Source: Fructobacillus sp. CRL 2054 (GTDB lineage: Bacteria; Bacillota; Bacilli; Lactobacillales; Lactobacillaceae). From it: 64,000 nt of DNA. Shown here piece after piece: positions 1-8,960 of this stretch. The DNA lies in the NCBI RefSeq assembly GCF_028764065.1, contig NZ_JACOFN010000002.1:90017-154016 (forward strand). Reading direction: 5' to 3'. The notes beneath the pieces are model-generated. The model was not told the origin of the DNA and did no database searches. It saw only the letters and a list, made by a program, of their open reading frames with translations. The translations under genes were made by a program, and so were the position numbers. The first letter of the stretch is position 1, and every line of letters starts with the position of its first letter.

Positions 1-49
1 TTTTGTTCGTTTTGCGATATCTAGCAAGAGAGTAATACGGAGAGATAGT

Positions 50-1624
50 ATGGAAAGACGTAAAAAGTATAAGAAAAATAAGCGTAAACAACGATTGTAT
101 ATGTTGTTAGGTTTAATTGTTGTTGCTGTGATTGGAATTACTAGTTCGTTCTTGATGAATGGACAAGAAAAACACAAAAAAGGGACTAGTAACACAAGCA
201 CAACTAAAGTGGGTGAGGTATCATTTTATACTCGCTCAGATATGAATAAAATTCCGGATTTGTTATCGAATAAAAAATATTTAGCACCAACAATTGACCA
301 TGATTCTTTGAAAAAGGATATTCCAAATGCAAAAGTTGTTGACAGTGCGACAGGAAAGACTGTTCCCATGGATGTATGGGATTCTTGGCCAGTGACAACC
401 CCAGAGGGAGAGATTGCTAATTTTCATGGTTATCGTCTTGTTGTTGGACTAACGGCTAAAAATGGTCGTTAGTCCGGGGCCCCAACGAAGATGGGACTTT
501 TCATGCAAAAGAACGACGCTAAGCAGGATGATTTGAGTACTTGGCAATTTGTTGGCTATGTTTTCAATTCCAAAACTGAAGGAATCGCTGATAAGGATTA
601 TGATCAGTACTTGCAGCACACGGGTGGTGAATGGTCTGGTTCAACAGTGATGATGGATAGTAAGGATGATACACTACGTTTCTTCTATGCTAATTCATAT
701 AAAATGAACGGGGTATCTGCACAGGCGTTGACTACCGCTCAAATTACTTTGAATCCTAGCGATGGAAAGAAATGGTCAAGTGGTTTGACTATTGACCATA
801 GTAAGACGACCGACCATAAAACGGTCTTTTCAGGAGACGGTAAGATTTATCAAACTCCAGCTCAAGGGGAAGGGAAAGGCGCTCATTTCAGTGATGACTT
901 AACCCTTCGTGATCCACACTTTGTTAAAGATGGTGATAAATACTATCTTGCCTTTGAGGGAAATACAGGACCAGATTATAACTATCAAGGAAAAAATAAT
1001 TTCTCAAACAAGGCATACTATGGTTCTTCTTCATACTTCAAGAAGGAATCTGATCGCTTGAAGGCAGATACCAATAGTTCTGAATATGAAAAGACATATT
1101 TTGCTAATGGCGCTATTGGAAAATTAGAGTTGAACAAAGATTTCACGGTTAAAAAGGTTATGCAACCAATGGTAACTGGAAATGCGACAAATGATGAGTT
1201 AGAGCGTATTAATTTGTTTAAACATGACGGTCGCTGGTATCTCTTTACGTCTACTTGGGGATTCCATATGGCAACGGACGATGAGAAGATTACGAAGAAC
1301 TCTTACCTTCTTGGATTTAGTTCAAAAGATGGTATTAATGATACGTATAAGCCTCTAAATGATAATGGATTAGTGATTGCTGGACAAGGTGAGGGCGCTA
1401 ATCCTACTAGCTTTACTTATTCATATCTGGTTGTTCCAAATGGTAACAAGAAGAACAATCAGTTTGTTGTGACATCATTTGAGCACAACTCGACTTTTGC
1501 ACCTAGTTACTTATTGAAAATTAAGGGCGATAAAACAACGATGGTGAATAACAAAGTTCTTGGGCAAGGCGTATTAACGGATAATAAGAAATATTATTCT
1601 GCCCATGCACAGAAATTGAATTAA
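50..1624 (+). pseudogene. GH68 fructansucrase (levansucrase/inulosucrase type) interrupted by an in-frame amber codon
   Basis: This gene would encode a fructosyltransferase that makes fructan from sucrose at the cell surface. All three GH68 catalytic elements are visible: the nucleophile motif WDSWPV (about residue 110) in the first part, and RDPHF (stabilising Asp) and DELERIN (acid/base Glu) in the second. A basic N-terminus with one hydrophobic segment (about residues 17-36) looks like an uncleaved anchor. The TAG at 470-472 lies in the same frame as the downstream part, so this is a nonsense mutation, not a frameshift; without it the product is about 524 residues. The ATG at 491 has no good ribosome binding site, and a product from it lacks the nucleophile. 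The start at 50 has GGAGAG upstream. No LPXTG motif is present. Readthrough or a sequencing error is possible. Confidence 0.88.
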
Positions 1625-1698
1625 GGATTAAATTGTTTGTTTCTTTAATATTTGTCCTGTATGCTATTGGTTATAGTATTATTTGATTGAGGAATATA

Positions 1699-2127
1699 AT
1701 GACTAAATTAATTGATTTATATAAGAAGTATGAAGAAACAATTCTTTACTTGTTCTTTGGTGGAGCGACTTTTGTAGTTTCTGTTGCCAGCTATGCTTTA
1801 TTTTCAGCTATATGGCATTGGGATTATACCTGGGCATACATTGCTTCTTGGTTCTTAGCAGTGCTCTTTGCGTATTTAACAAATCGTATTTGGGTATTTA
1901 AATCAGAAGTAAAGGATTTACCAGGCCTATTTCGTGAAATTTGGCAGTTTTACTTAGCACGAATTGTTACTGGAATTTTGGGCTGGTTGATCTTGGCCTT
2001 CGGTGTTCGAATTTTGCATCAGAATGACCTGATTTGGAACGGTATTCAAAACATTTTTGTTATTATTTCCAACTATGTTTTGAGTAAGCTTTATATCTTT
2101 AAGAAGATTGAAGAAATGGAAGAGTAA
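1699..2127 (+). CDS. GtrA-family membrane protein
   Basis: A small integral membrane protein of about 142 residues with four predicted hydrophobic segments and the GtrA-type pattern FGGATFVVS in the first helix and NRIWVFK after the second. Family members are thought to move or present lipid-linked sugars for decoration of cell-surface polysaccharide, but the substrate here is unknown. I chose ATG 1699 because TTGAGGA lies six bases upstream; a TTG at 1687 would overlap that site. It follows the broken fructansucrase by about 75 bases and ends at a strong terminator. Confidence 0.85.
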   Translation: MTKLIDLYKKYEETILYLFFGGATFVVSVASYALFSAIWHWDYTWAYIASWFLAVLFAYLTNRIWVFKSEVKDLPGLFREIWQFYLARIVTGILGWLILAFGVRILHQNDLIWNGIQNIFVIISNYVLSKLYIFKKIEEMEE

Positions 2128-2130
2128 AGA

Positions 2131-2160
2131 AGAGCAGTTGCCTGGGCAACTGCTCTTTTT
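2131..2160 (+). terminator. Rho-independent terminator after the GtrA gene
   Basis: A near-perfect stem AGAGCAGTTGC/GCAACTGCTCT with a four-base loop is followed by a T run. Confidence 0.9.
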
Positions 2161-2210
2161 ATTGCTTTAAAACTTTGTGAGTTAATTATTGAAAAAATCT
2201 GCTCATCTCA

Positions 2211-2237
2211 TTGCAATCTTAAAGAAATGTATATAAT
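2211..2237 (+). promoter_or_regulatory. Possible promoter of the secreted protein gene
   Basis: TTGCAA (2211-2216) and TATAAT (2232-2237) are separated by 15 bases, which is short; the -10 element is perfect. The predicted transcript would start about 60 bases before the GTG start. Confidence 0.45.
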
Positions 2238-2303
2238 ATAGGGGTTGAAAAGATATTCCGAAGGTTTAGGAGTGTCGATATCATATTTAGGAGATTGACC
2301 AGT

Positions 2304-2957
2304 GTGGTAAGACAGAAAAAATTCTTGGTAACAGTTTTCGTTACCATTATTTTGACTGCGGGCGCTGCGACTTTGGCGGTGAGGGATTTGGATTCTTCGA
2401 CTGCTGATGGAGAAAAAACGGAGCGGAGCAGTTCAAAAAGTTCGACAAAGGATACGTCTTGGAAGAAGAACATCCAGTCGGAAGGAACTGTTGATGAAGA
2501 GGTGAATGAATCAGGTAGCTCATCATCAACTCAGGCAAGTAGTAAACGGAGTTCAGCTAGTAAGGGGGACTCTTCGGTTGTGCAGCAATCAAATACGCTG
2601 AACGAGGACGATTTTCGTTCGAGTGATGATTTAGCCTATCGAATGATTGCAATCTATGGGATGGTGCATGGCGATAGCTCGTGGAAGGGGCTGGCGTCAG
2701 CATCGGGGATTACGATGACTCGTCAACCAGGTTCAGCACCTGTATTTATTGCTACCGATACAAAGGGTGGTAAGTATAAGGCGTATTACCGTTATGTGAT
2801 GAGCTCAAATGATACTGAATCACAGAAACAGCCACTTTCCTTTAGTGAGAATGATGCTAAGGAATATCGAGCAACGGTGGATGATGTGTTGAATTACGCG
2901 AATGCTAACGGCGGTCGTACGACGGTAGAAAAGTTGAATTTTAAGTTAGTTAATTAG
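2304..2957 (+). CDS. Hypothetical secreted or membrane-anchored Ser-rich protein
   Basis: Not recognised. The product (about 217 residues) has a short basic start, one hydrophobic segment (about residues 8-26), a low-complexity Ser/Lys/Asp/Glu linker to about residue 100, and a globular C-terminal domain of about 110 residues with the stretches DDLAYRMIAIYGMVHG and SSWKGLASASG. The layout suggests an extracytoplasmic domain on a flexible linker. I chose GTG 2304 because AGGAGA ends nine bases upstream; the TTG at 2295 almost touches that site. The gene is monocistronic between two terminators and has the same architecture as 60261-60950. Confidence 0.7.
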   Translation: MVRQKKFLVTVFVTIILTAGAATLAVRDLDSSTADGEKTERSSSKSSTKDTSWKKNIQSEGTVDEEVNESGSSSSTQASSKRSSASKGDSSVVQQSNTLNEDDFRSSDDLAYRMIAIYGMVHGDSSWKGLASASGITMTRQPGSAPVFIATDTKGGKYKAYYRYVMSSNDTESQKQPLSFSENDAKEYRATVDDVLNYANANGGRTTVEKLNFKLVN

Positions 2958-2960
2958 TAT

Positions 2961-2994
2961 AAAAAGGACCTGCTAAACAGTAGGTCCTTTTTTG
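2961..2994 (+). terminator. Rho-independent terminator
   Basis: Stem GGACCTGCT/AGTAGGTCC (one mismatch) with loop AAAC, followed by a run of T. Confidence 0.9.
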
Positions 2995-3014
2995 TATAAC
3001 ATCGATTAAGACTG

Positions 3015-3043
3015 TTGTGATAGGAATCTTAACCTGTTATGAT
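3015..3043 (+). promoter_or_regulatory. Promoter of the toxin-antitoxin pair
   Basis: TTGTGA (3015-3020), a 17-base spacer, then TATGAT (3038-3043) with an extended -10 TG one base upstream. Confidence 0.65.
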
Positions 3044-3076
3044 TACGGCAGAAAATACAATGTAAAGGAGAAAAAG

Positions 3077-3331
3077 ATGACCACACAAGTTCAAATTAAT
3101 TTAGATAGTCGCGATAAGGTATCCTTTGATCGACTCTGCGAAAAATTGGGGATGACAGCGGAGGATGCCTTTCAGAATTTTGTGATTAAGTCGCTAGATG
3201 TAGGAAATATTCCCTTTAAAATAGAAGAACCGAACGAGCGATTGAAAAGGGCCTTGGCAAGTCGAGACTTTGTAAGCTTTGAAACGGCTGAGAAAGGTTT
3301 AGCATATCTGAACGGTGATGAAGATGAATGA
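3077..3331 (+). CDS. dinJ: RelB/DinJ-family antitoxin
   Basis: An 84-residue antitoxin that should bind and neutralise the toxin encoded next to it and repress their shared promoter. The N-terminal half (TTQVQINLDSRDKVSFDRLC) has the ribbon-helix-helix pattern of DinJ, and the acidic C-terminus would wrap the toxin. ATG 3077 is chosen because AAAGGAG precedes it by six bases; a GTG at 3017 would add 20 residues with no ribosome binding site. Its stop overlaps the toxin start, typical of a type II cassette with translational coupling. Confidence 0.85.
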   Translation: MTTQVQINLDSRDKVSFDRLCEKLGMTAEDAFQNFVIKSLDVGNIPFKIEEPNERLKRALASRDFVSFETAEKGLAYLNGDEDE

Positions 3332-3602
3332 TTACCGATTCAAGCCGAGATTTATTAATGGATTTAAAAAGCAATATCGAAAGTTACTGAAAGGGGGACG
3401 ATATAAGAAAAAAGATTTTGAGCAAGTCTATGAAATACTTTTGCGTGGACTAGCCATTCCTATTCCATATGAAGACCATCAATTAACTAATCGTGAAGGT
3501 GACCGTGCACTGCATATTAAACCAGATTGGGTTCTGATTTACCGCTATAATGGGGATTATGTTGAATTCATCGAGACTGGTAGTCATACCAATCTATTTT
3601 AA
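3324..3602 (+). CDS. yafQ: YafQ-family mRNA interferase toxin
   Basis: A type II toxin of the RelE/ParE fold predicted to cleave mRNA on the ribosome. It carries the YafQ signature in order: EDHQL, then DRALHIKPDWVLIY, then ETGSHTNLF, so the residues known in E. coli YafQ (DH, D.H..PDW and the C-terminal H and F) are all present. At about 92 residues it has family length and appears intact. The start is uncertain: GTG 3315, ATG 3318 and ATG 3324 are in frame; 3324 gives the usual length and overlaps the antitoxin stop. Confidence 0.88.
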   Translation: MNDYRFKPRFINGFKKQYRKLLKGGRYKKKDFEQVYEILLRGLAIPIPYEDHQLTNREGDRALHIKPDWVLIYRYNGDYVEFIETGSHTNLF

Positions 3603-3611
3603 GTAAAACAA

Positions 3612-3643
3612 AAACCCCCTCGACCAATAGGTGAGGGGGTTTA
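3612..3643. terminator. Bidirectional terminator between yafQ and rpsT
   Basis: The stem ACCCCCTC/GAGGGGGT has an A run on its left and a T run on its right, so it can end the converging transcripts from both strands. Confidence 0.85.
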
Positions 3644-3657
3644 TTCATTAATATGAA

Positions 3658-3909
3658 TTACTTAACGTACTTAGCCAAACGTGACTTTTGACGTGAAGCC
3701 TTGTTCTTCTTGATCAAGCCCTTTGAGTGGGCACGGTCAATAGCAGAAGAAACTTGCTTGTACAATTCAGCAGTGTCTTCTGAACCTGCGTTAGCAGCCT
3801 TAACGAAACGCTTTACAGCAGTACGGTAGGCAGAACGTTGAGGTTCGTTACGATCGTGTTGCTTCTTAGTCAAGCGTACACGTTGAATAGATGATTCAAT
3901 GATCGGCAT
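3658..3909 (-). CDS. rpsT: 30S ribosomal protein S20
   Basis: An 83-residue, Lys/Arg-rich primary 16S rRNA-binding protein of the small subunit. It starts MPIIESSIQRVR and ends SRLAKYVK with the helical pattern and length of bacterial S20. An AAGGAG site precedes the ATG. It lies 46 bases downstream of rpsO on the same strand and probably shares its transcript. Confidence 0.95.
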   Translation of the reverse strand: MPIIESSIQRVRLTKKQHDRNEPQRSAYRTAVKRFVKAANAGSEDTAELYKQVSSAIDRAHSKGLIKKNKASRQKSRLAKYVK

Positions 3910-3955
3910 ATGTCTATCTCCTTAAATTTGATGCTGGTTTTTGAAAAGCAGTAGC

Positions 3956-4225
3956 TTAACGACGCAAACCTAAGCGCTTGATCAATTCACGGTAACGAGG
4001 AACATCGGTACCACGGAGGTAACGAAGCAAGTTACGACGACGACCGATCTTCTTCAAAAGACCACGTTGTGAGTGAAAATCATGCTTGTGCATTTCCATG
4101 TGGGCGTTCAATTCGTTAATGTCAGCAGTCAAAACTGCAACTTGAACTTCCACTGAACCAGTATCGCCTTCATGGCGGGCATATTCTTTCATGATTTCGT
4201 TCTTACGTTCTTGTGTAAGGGCCAT
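3956..4225 (-). CDS. rpsO: 30S ribosomal protein S15
   Basis: An 89-residue protein that binds the 16S rRNA central domain. The conserved block [19 protein letters not shown] is present. An ATG two codons upstream would sit one base from the AAAGGTGG site, so the start at 4225 (MALTQERK) is preferred and gives the standard length. An rpsO-rpsT order without pnp between them is visible here. Confidence 0.95.
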   Translation of the reverse strand: MALTQERKNEIMKEYARHEGDTGSVEVQVAVLTADINELNAHMEMHKHDFHSQRGLLKKIGRRRNLLRYLRGTDVPRYRELIKRLGLRR

Positions 4226-4323
4226 AATCATTCCACCTTTCTATAATGTCGCCAAGTTCTGAGAAAAACGACGGTGAGACGTTAATCTAAGAAATTGGTC
4301 AGTTGTTTTGACAACAGTCTTAA

Positions 4324-4351
4324 TTATACGGACTTTTGCTAGAAAATCAAG
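4324..4351 (-). promoter_or_regulatory. Promoter of rpsO-rpsT
   Basis: On the minus strand, TTGATT (4346-4351) and a perfect TATAAT (4324-4329) are 16 bases apart. The roughly 95-base leader to the rpsO start is long enough for S15 autoregulation, but I could not identify a specific fold. Confidence 0.65.
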
Positions 4352-4448
4352 GGGCAAGAAAAGCCGTTTAATGGTAGAATAGAACAGTAATTAATCTAGA
4401 AAGGAAAGCCGTGGTATCGCCTTTGTGGCGTGCCATGCAGGTGAATAC

Positions 4449-4757
4449 ATGGCAACATCAATTTCAAAAGAAGAAGTCGCCCACGTGGCCGATTTGGCCA
4501 AGTTGACTTTTACAGATGCTGAACTAGAAGCCTACACGAACCAATTGCAGGATATCGTGTCCCTTGTTGGTAAGATGGCCGAAGTTGACACAGAAGGCGT
4601 TGAACCAACGTTTTCTGTTACGAAGAATGTCAACCATCTTCGTGAAGACAAGGCCGATAACTGGCATGAAAAGAAGGCTTTGCTCAAGCAAGCGCCTGAA
4701 GAAGCAGCGGACCTTATCAAGGTTCCTGCCATCTTGTCGGGAGGGGAAGAAGCCTAA
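4449..4757 (+). CDS. gatC: Asp-tRNA(Asn)/Glu-tRNA(Gln) amidotransferase subunit C
   Basis: The small subunit (102 residues) that wraps around GatA and GatB and stabilises the transamidase which converts mischarged Glu-tRNA(Gln) to Gln-tRNA(Gln). The family features [14 protein letters not shown] at the N-terminus and a central VEPTF turn are present. ATG 4449 is preferred because AGGTGA lies just upstream. A second Shine-Dalgarno-like AAAGGA (about 4400) precedes a hairpin (about 4412-4436), so control at the start is possible. The stop overlaps gatA by one base. Confidence 0.93.
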   Translation: MATSISKEEVAHVADLAKLTFTDAELEAYTNQLQDIVSLVGKMAEVDTEGVEPTFSVTKNVNHLREDKADNWHEKKALLKQAPEEAADLIKVPAILSGGEEA

Positions 4758-6223
4758 TGACATACAATTACTTCGAACACTCACTGGAAGATATCCACGC
4801 AGCTTTGCAGTCTGGTGAATTAACTGCTACGCAGTTGACTAAGGATACTTTAGAAAACATCAAGCAAACGGACGGCGAATTGGAAGCCTTTGTTCGTTTG
4901 CACGAAGATGCCGCTTTGGAAGCAGCACGTGTTGCTGACGAAGAAGGAAACTTTGATAATATCTTGGCTGGTATTCCAATGGCCATGAAGGACAACATCT
5001 CAACGGAAGGCCTTGAAACAACTGGGGCTTCTAAGATTTTGTCTGGTTTTGAACCCGTTTACGATGCCACGGCTACTAAGAAGTTGAAGGCAGCCGGTGC
5101 TGTTATCGTTGGTAAGGCCAACATGGATGAATTTGCCATGGGCGGTTCTACCGAAACTTCTGCTTACAAGAAGACGAAGAACGCCTGGGATTTGACTCGC
5201 GTACCTGGTGGCTCATCAGGTGGTTCTGCGGCAGCCGTTGCGGCTGGTCAAGTGCCATACGCTTTGGGTTCTGATACTGGTGGTTCAATTCGTCAGCCAG
5301 CCGCCTTTAACGGTTTGGCTGGTATGAAGCCAACTTATGGTCGAGTATCTCGTTTTGGACTCTTTGCCATGGCGTCATCATTGGACCAAATCGGTCCTTT
5401 GACTCGCACGGTTAAGGATAACGCTTTGGTTTTGAACGCCATTTCTGGTTTCGACGAGCGTGACTCTACTTCTGCTGATGTGGCTGTTCCTGACTTTACT
5501 GAAAAGATGGGTCAGTCCATTGAAGGTATGAAGGTTGCCGTTCCGAAGGAATACTTCGAAGAAGGTATTTCTGACGAAGTCAAGTTGCAAGTCAACGCCG
5601 CCATTGCTGAATTGAAGGCAATGGGTGCTGAAGTATCTGAAGTATCTTTGCCACACACGCAGTACGGTGTTGCCGCTTACTACGTATTGATGTCATCTGA
5701 AGCTTCATCAAACTTGCAGCGTTATGACGGTATCCGTTACGGATTCCGTGCACCAGATGCCAAGACTTTGGAAGAAGTTTACAAGAAGACGCGTTCTGAA
5801 GGATTTGGTCCTGAAGTGAAGCGTCGTATCATGTTGGGAACTTACTCATTGTCAGCCGGTGCCTACGACGCCTTCTTCCGTAAGGCCGCTCAAATTCGTA
5901 CCTTGATCATCGAAGACTTTAACAAAGTCTTTGAAGACTACGATTTGATTGTCGCACCTACGACACCAACTCAGGCCTACAAGATTGGTTCTGAAATTGA
6001 TGATCCAAAGGCCATGTACATGGGTGATGTTTTGACGATTCCTGTGAACTTGGCTGGATTGCCTGCCATGTCAGTGAACGCCGGCTTTAACGCTGGTTTG
6101 CCAATTGGCTTGCAGATCATTGGTAAGGCTTTCGACGAACAAACAATTTACCAGTTGGCTTACGCCTTTGAGCAAAAAAATCACTTTGCTGAAAACGTGC
6201 CAGCAATTGGTAAGGATTTCTAA
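4757..6223 (+). CDS. gatA: Asp-tRNA(Asn)/Glu-tRNA(Gln) amidotransferase subunit A
   Basis: The glutaminase subunit of the GatCAB transamidase, releasing ammonia that is channelled to GatB. It is an amidase-signature enzyme with the full Ser-cisSer-Lys triad: Lys78 in AMKDN, Ser153 in GGSSGGS and Ser177 in [10 protein letters not shown], at almost the same positions as in characterised GatA. The 488-residue length is standard. The ATG overlaps the gatC stop (TAATG), so translation is coupled. Confidence 0.97.
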   Translation: MTYNYFEHSLEDIHAALQSGELTATQLTKDTLENIKQTDGELEAFVRLHEDAALEAARVADEEGNFDNILAGIPMAMKDNISTEGLETTGASKILSGFEPVYDATATKKLKAAGAVIVGKANMDEFAMGGSTETSAYKKTKNAWDLTRVPGGSSGGSAAAVAAGQVPYALGSDTGGSIRQPAAFNGLAGMKPTYGRVSRFGLFAMASSLDQIGPLTRTVKDNALVLNAISGFDERDSTSADVAVPDFTEKMGQSIEGMKVAVPKEYFEEGISDEVKLQVNAAIAELKAMGAEVSEVSLPHTQYGVAAYYVLMSSEASSNLQRYDGIRYGFRAPDAKTLEEVYKKTRSEGFGPEVKRRIMLGTYSLSAGAYDAFFRKAAQIRTLIIEDFNKVFEDYDLIVAPTTPTQAYKIGSEIDDPKAMYMGDVLTIPVNLAGLPAMSVNAGFNAGLPIGLQIIGKAFDEQTIYQLAYAFEQKNHFAENVPAIGKDF

Positions 6224-6235
6224 GGGGGCCAGCTG

Positions 6236-7687
6236 ATGGGAAATGAAAATTTTGAAACAGTAATTGGACTCGAAGTCCACGTTGAGATGCAAACAAAGTC
6301 AAAGTTGCTCTCACCATCCCCCGTCCACTATGGGGATTCACCTAACGAAAACACCAACGTGATTGACTGGGCCTACCCAGGTGTTTTGCCAGTTGCCAAC
6401 AAGGGTGCCATTGATTATGGGATGCGTGTTGCCATGGCCTTGCACGCCGACATTACGGAAGATATTCGTTGGGACCGTAAGAACTACGTTTATCCTGATA
6501 ACCCTAAGTCATACCAGACGACTCAATTGCATACGCCAATTGGTCGTAACGGCTACTTAGACGTGAAGATGCCTGATGGTAACGTTAAGCGCATTGGTAT
6601 CGAAGAATTGCACGTCGAAGAAGATGCGGGTAAGAACACCCACGGAACCGACGGCTATTCATACGTCGATTTGAACCGTCAGGGAACACCACTGGTCGAA
6701 ATCGTTTCAAAGGCTGAGTTGAACTCACCTGAAGAAGCCTACGCTTACTTGGAACAATTGCGCCGCGTGATTCTCTTTACCGGTGTATCGGAAGCCAAGA
6801 TGCAAGAAGGGCAGATGCGTGCCGATGTTAACGTTTCATTGCGCCCACACGGATCATCAAAGTTTGGTACCCGTGTCGAAATGAAGAACGTGTCATCATT
6901 CCGCTACGTTGAAGCCGCTTTGGAATACGAAGAAAAGCGTCAGGCAAAGATTATCCGTTCTGGTGGTCAACTTCGTCAGGAAACCCGTCGTTACGATGAA
7001 CCAACCAAGTCAACGGTTTTGATGCGTGTGAAGGAAACGGCCGATGATTACCGTTACTTCCCAGAACCAGACTTGTCACCAATTCACATTGACCAAGCTT
7101 GGATTGACCGAGTAGCAGCTGAATTACCAAAGTCAGCGGCTGACCGTCAAAAGGATTACGTTGACGAACTTGGCTTGGAACCATACGATGCCGAAGTTTT
7201 GACACAGACTTTGGCCATGTCAAACTTCTTTGACAACACGGTTAAGGCAGGGGCTTCTTCAAAGGCTGCTGCTAAGCGTGCAGCCAACTACTTGATTGGT
7301 GATGTGAACGCCTACATGAACAAGAACCAGGTTGAGTTGCAGGAGACAAAGTTGACTCCTGAACACTTGGCCGGCATGGTGAAGTTGATTGAAGACGGTA
7401 CTATCTCAACCAAGCAGGCCAAGAAGGTCTTTGAGGCCATCATGGAAGGTGAAGAACCTGAAGCCTACGCTAAGGCAAAGGGCTTGGTACAGATTTCTGA
7501 CCCAGCCACTTTGTTGCCATGGATTACCGAAGTCTTGGACGCTAACTCACAGTCTATTGAAGACTTTAAGGGTGGAAAAGATCGTGCTACTGGCTTCTTG
7601 ATTGGACAATTGATGAAGAAGTCAAAGGGACAGGCTAACCCAGGTGTCTTGAACAAGTTGCTCTTAGAAGAGTTGAATAAGCGATAA
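6236..7687 (+). CDS. gatB: Asp-tRNA(Asn)/Glu-tRNA(Gln) amidotransferase subunit B
   Basis: The kinase/transamidase subunit (483 residues) that activates the misacylated amino acid and transfers ammonia to it. It opens with the family signature [19 protein letters not shown], contains the catalytic-domain blocks [11 protein letters not shown] and [10 protein letters not shown], and ends with the YqeY-like tRNA-binding domain (about residues 330-483). AGGGGG precedes the start. It closes the gatCAB operon. Confidence 0.97.
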   Translation: MGNENFETVIGLEVHVEMQTKSKLLSPSPVHYGDSPNENTNVIDWAYPGVLPVANKGAIDYGMRVAMALHADITEDIRWDRKNYVYPDNPKSYQTTQLHTPIGRNGYLDVKMPDGNVKRIGIEELHVEEDAGKNTHGTDGYSYVDLNRQGTPLVEIVSKAELNSPEEAYAYLEQLRRVILFTGVSEAKMQEGQMRADVNVSLRPHGSSKFGTRVEMKNVSSFRYVEAALEYEEKRQAKIIRSGGQLRQETRRYDEPTKSTVLMRVKETADDYRYFPEPDLSPIHIDQAWIDRVAAELPKSAADRQKDYVDELGLEPYDAEVLTQTLAMSNFFDNTVKAGASSKAAAKRAANYLIGDVNAYMNKNQVELQETKLTPEHLAGMVKLIEDGTISTKQAKKVFEAIMEGEEPEAYAKAKGLVQISDPATLLPWITEVLDANSQSIEDFKGGKDRATGFLIGQLMKKSKGQANPGVLNKLLLEELNKR

Positions 7688-7749
7688 AAAAGGTTGCTAA
7701 CGAATGAAGCGATGAAATCGAGTCGTTTGTTGAAAAATACCTTTTAAAA

Positions 7750-7765
7750 CGGGGGTTGTCCCCCG
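7750..7765 (+). other. GC-rich hairpin between gatB and dgkB
   Basis: CGGGGG and CCCCCG form a six-pair stem with loop TTGT. There is no T run, so it is not a standard terminator; it may mark a processing or stability element. A weaker long-range pairing (AAAAGGT near 7688 with ACCTTTT near 7740) lies just upstream. Confidence 0.5.
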
Positions 7766-7824
7766 CGTACATAGAAATTTAGGAGGAAGAGTCAACTCCG
7801 GTCGAATTGGCTCCGATTGTGAAG

Positions 7825-8895
7825 ATGAAACGTGCACGAATTATTTATAACCCTAGCTCAGGACGTGAGATGGTCAAGCGGGACATGCTTGATATTCTAA
7901 ACGTATACGAAGAAGCAGGGTATGAGACCTCGACTTTTGCAACAACACCTGCTCCATTATCAGCACAAAACGAAGCAACCCGTGCAGCAAAAGACGGATT
8001 TGATTTGATTGTGGCTGCCGGAGGGGATGGCACCATTAACGAGGTTGTTAACGGGATTGCACCGCTTGAGAAACGCCCAATGATGGCCATTATTCCTGCG
8101 GGAACGACCAACGATTACGCCCGTGCTTTGAAGATTTCACGTGATGATCCTTTGGAAGCGGCTAAGGCAATTTTGAACAAGCAAACCATTAAGATGGATA
8201 TCGGTGAGATTCAAGCTTACCAACCTGCCACTGATGGTGGGGAAGCTGTTAAGCAACCTGTTCATTACTTCATGAACATTGCGGCCCTTGGCACTTTGTC
8301 AGAGTTGACCTATGCGGTGCCATCTTCTTTGAAGTCACTTTATGGTTACTTGGCCTACTTGGTTAAAGGGGCCGAATTATTAACTCATTTGAAGCCTTTT
8401 TCAGGGAAGGTAACCTATGATGACGGTGAGTATGAAGGAGACATCTCAATGGTCTTCTTGGCTCTAACGAACTCAGTTGCCGGATTTGAAACGATTGTGC
8501 CCGATGCCAAGTTGGATGATGGGAAGTTTACTTTGCTCATCGTAAAAAAGTCGAACATGTGGCAAATCGCCCAGTTGGCGGCCCAAGTGTTGAAGGGTGG
8601 CGCCCACGTCAATAACCCTCAATTGATTTACAAGAAGACGTCAAAGGTCGATATTCAGCCGTTGAACGGTGACCCAATCAAGGTCAACTTAGATGGGGAA
8701 TATGGTGGTGATGCACCAATGACTTTTGACAACTTGATGCAACACATCGAGTTTGTGGCCAATGTGGCGAGCGATGTGAAGGACGAAACAACGACCAAGG
8801 TTCAAGAACAGTTCGTTGAGCAAGTTGAGAAGTTAGAAGAAACCGGGGGTCATGAAGACCTTGCGGATACGCCAGCTAAAGAGGCTGATAAGTAA
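7825..8895 (+). CDS. dgkB: Diacylglycerol kinase (DgkB/DagK family)
   Basis: A soluble lipid kinase that phosphorylates diacylglycerol, returning it to phosphatidic acid after lipoteichoic acid synthesis. The N-terminal nucleotide-binding domain has IIYNPSSG, AAGGDGTINEVVNG and PAGTTNDYARAL, matching Bacillus DgkB closely. The C-terminal 45 residues are an acidic extension not needed for the fold. The start is difficult: the only strong Shine-Dalgarno (AGGAGGA, 7781-7787) lies 37 bases before ATG 7825, with a hairpin (7789-7813) between. ATG 7825 matches the family N-terminus (MKRARIIYNP); GTG 7819 or TTG 7807 are alternatives. Confidence 0.9.
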   Translation: MKRARIIYNPSSGREMVKRDMLDILNVYEEAGYETSTFATTPAPLSAQNEATRAAKDGFDLIVAAGGDGTINEVVNGIAPLEKRPMMAIIPAGTTNDYARALKISRDDPLEAAKAILNKQTIKMDIGEIQAYQPATDGGEAVKQPVHYFMNIAALGTLSELTYAVPSSLKSLYGYLAYLVKGAELLTHLKPFSGKVTYDDGEYEGDISMVFLALTNSVAGFETIVPDAKLDDGKFTLLIVKKSNMWQIAQLAAQVLKGGAHVNNPQLIYKKTSKVDIQPLNGDPIKVNLDGEYGGDAPMTFDNLMQHIEFVANVASDVKDETTTKVQEQFVEQVEKLEETGGHEDLADTPAKEADK

Positions 8896-8902
8896 GCAAT
8901 CT

Positions 8903-8928
8903 GGCTGTACCGTTTGGTATGGCCGATT
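8903..8928 (+). terminator. Weak hairpin after dgkB, possible terminator
   Basis: GGCTGTACC pairs with GGTATGGCC using two wobble pairs and is followed by GATTTT. The T tract is short, so readthrough into rlmCD is likely. Confidence 0.4.
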
Positions 8929-8960
8929 TTGCGTTAAAGCAAGAATTATAGGGGATTAAA

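Noticed and set aside
491..1624. Second part of the GH68 gene as an independent enzyme gene
   Set aside because: It lacks the nucleophile motif, a signal or anchor, and a ribosome binding site; it is in frame with the upstream part.
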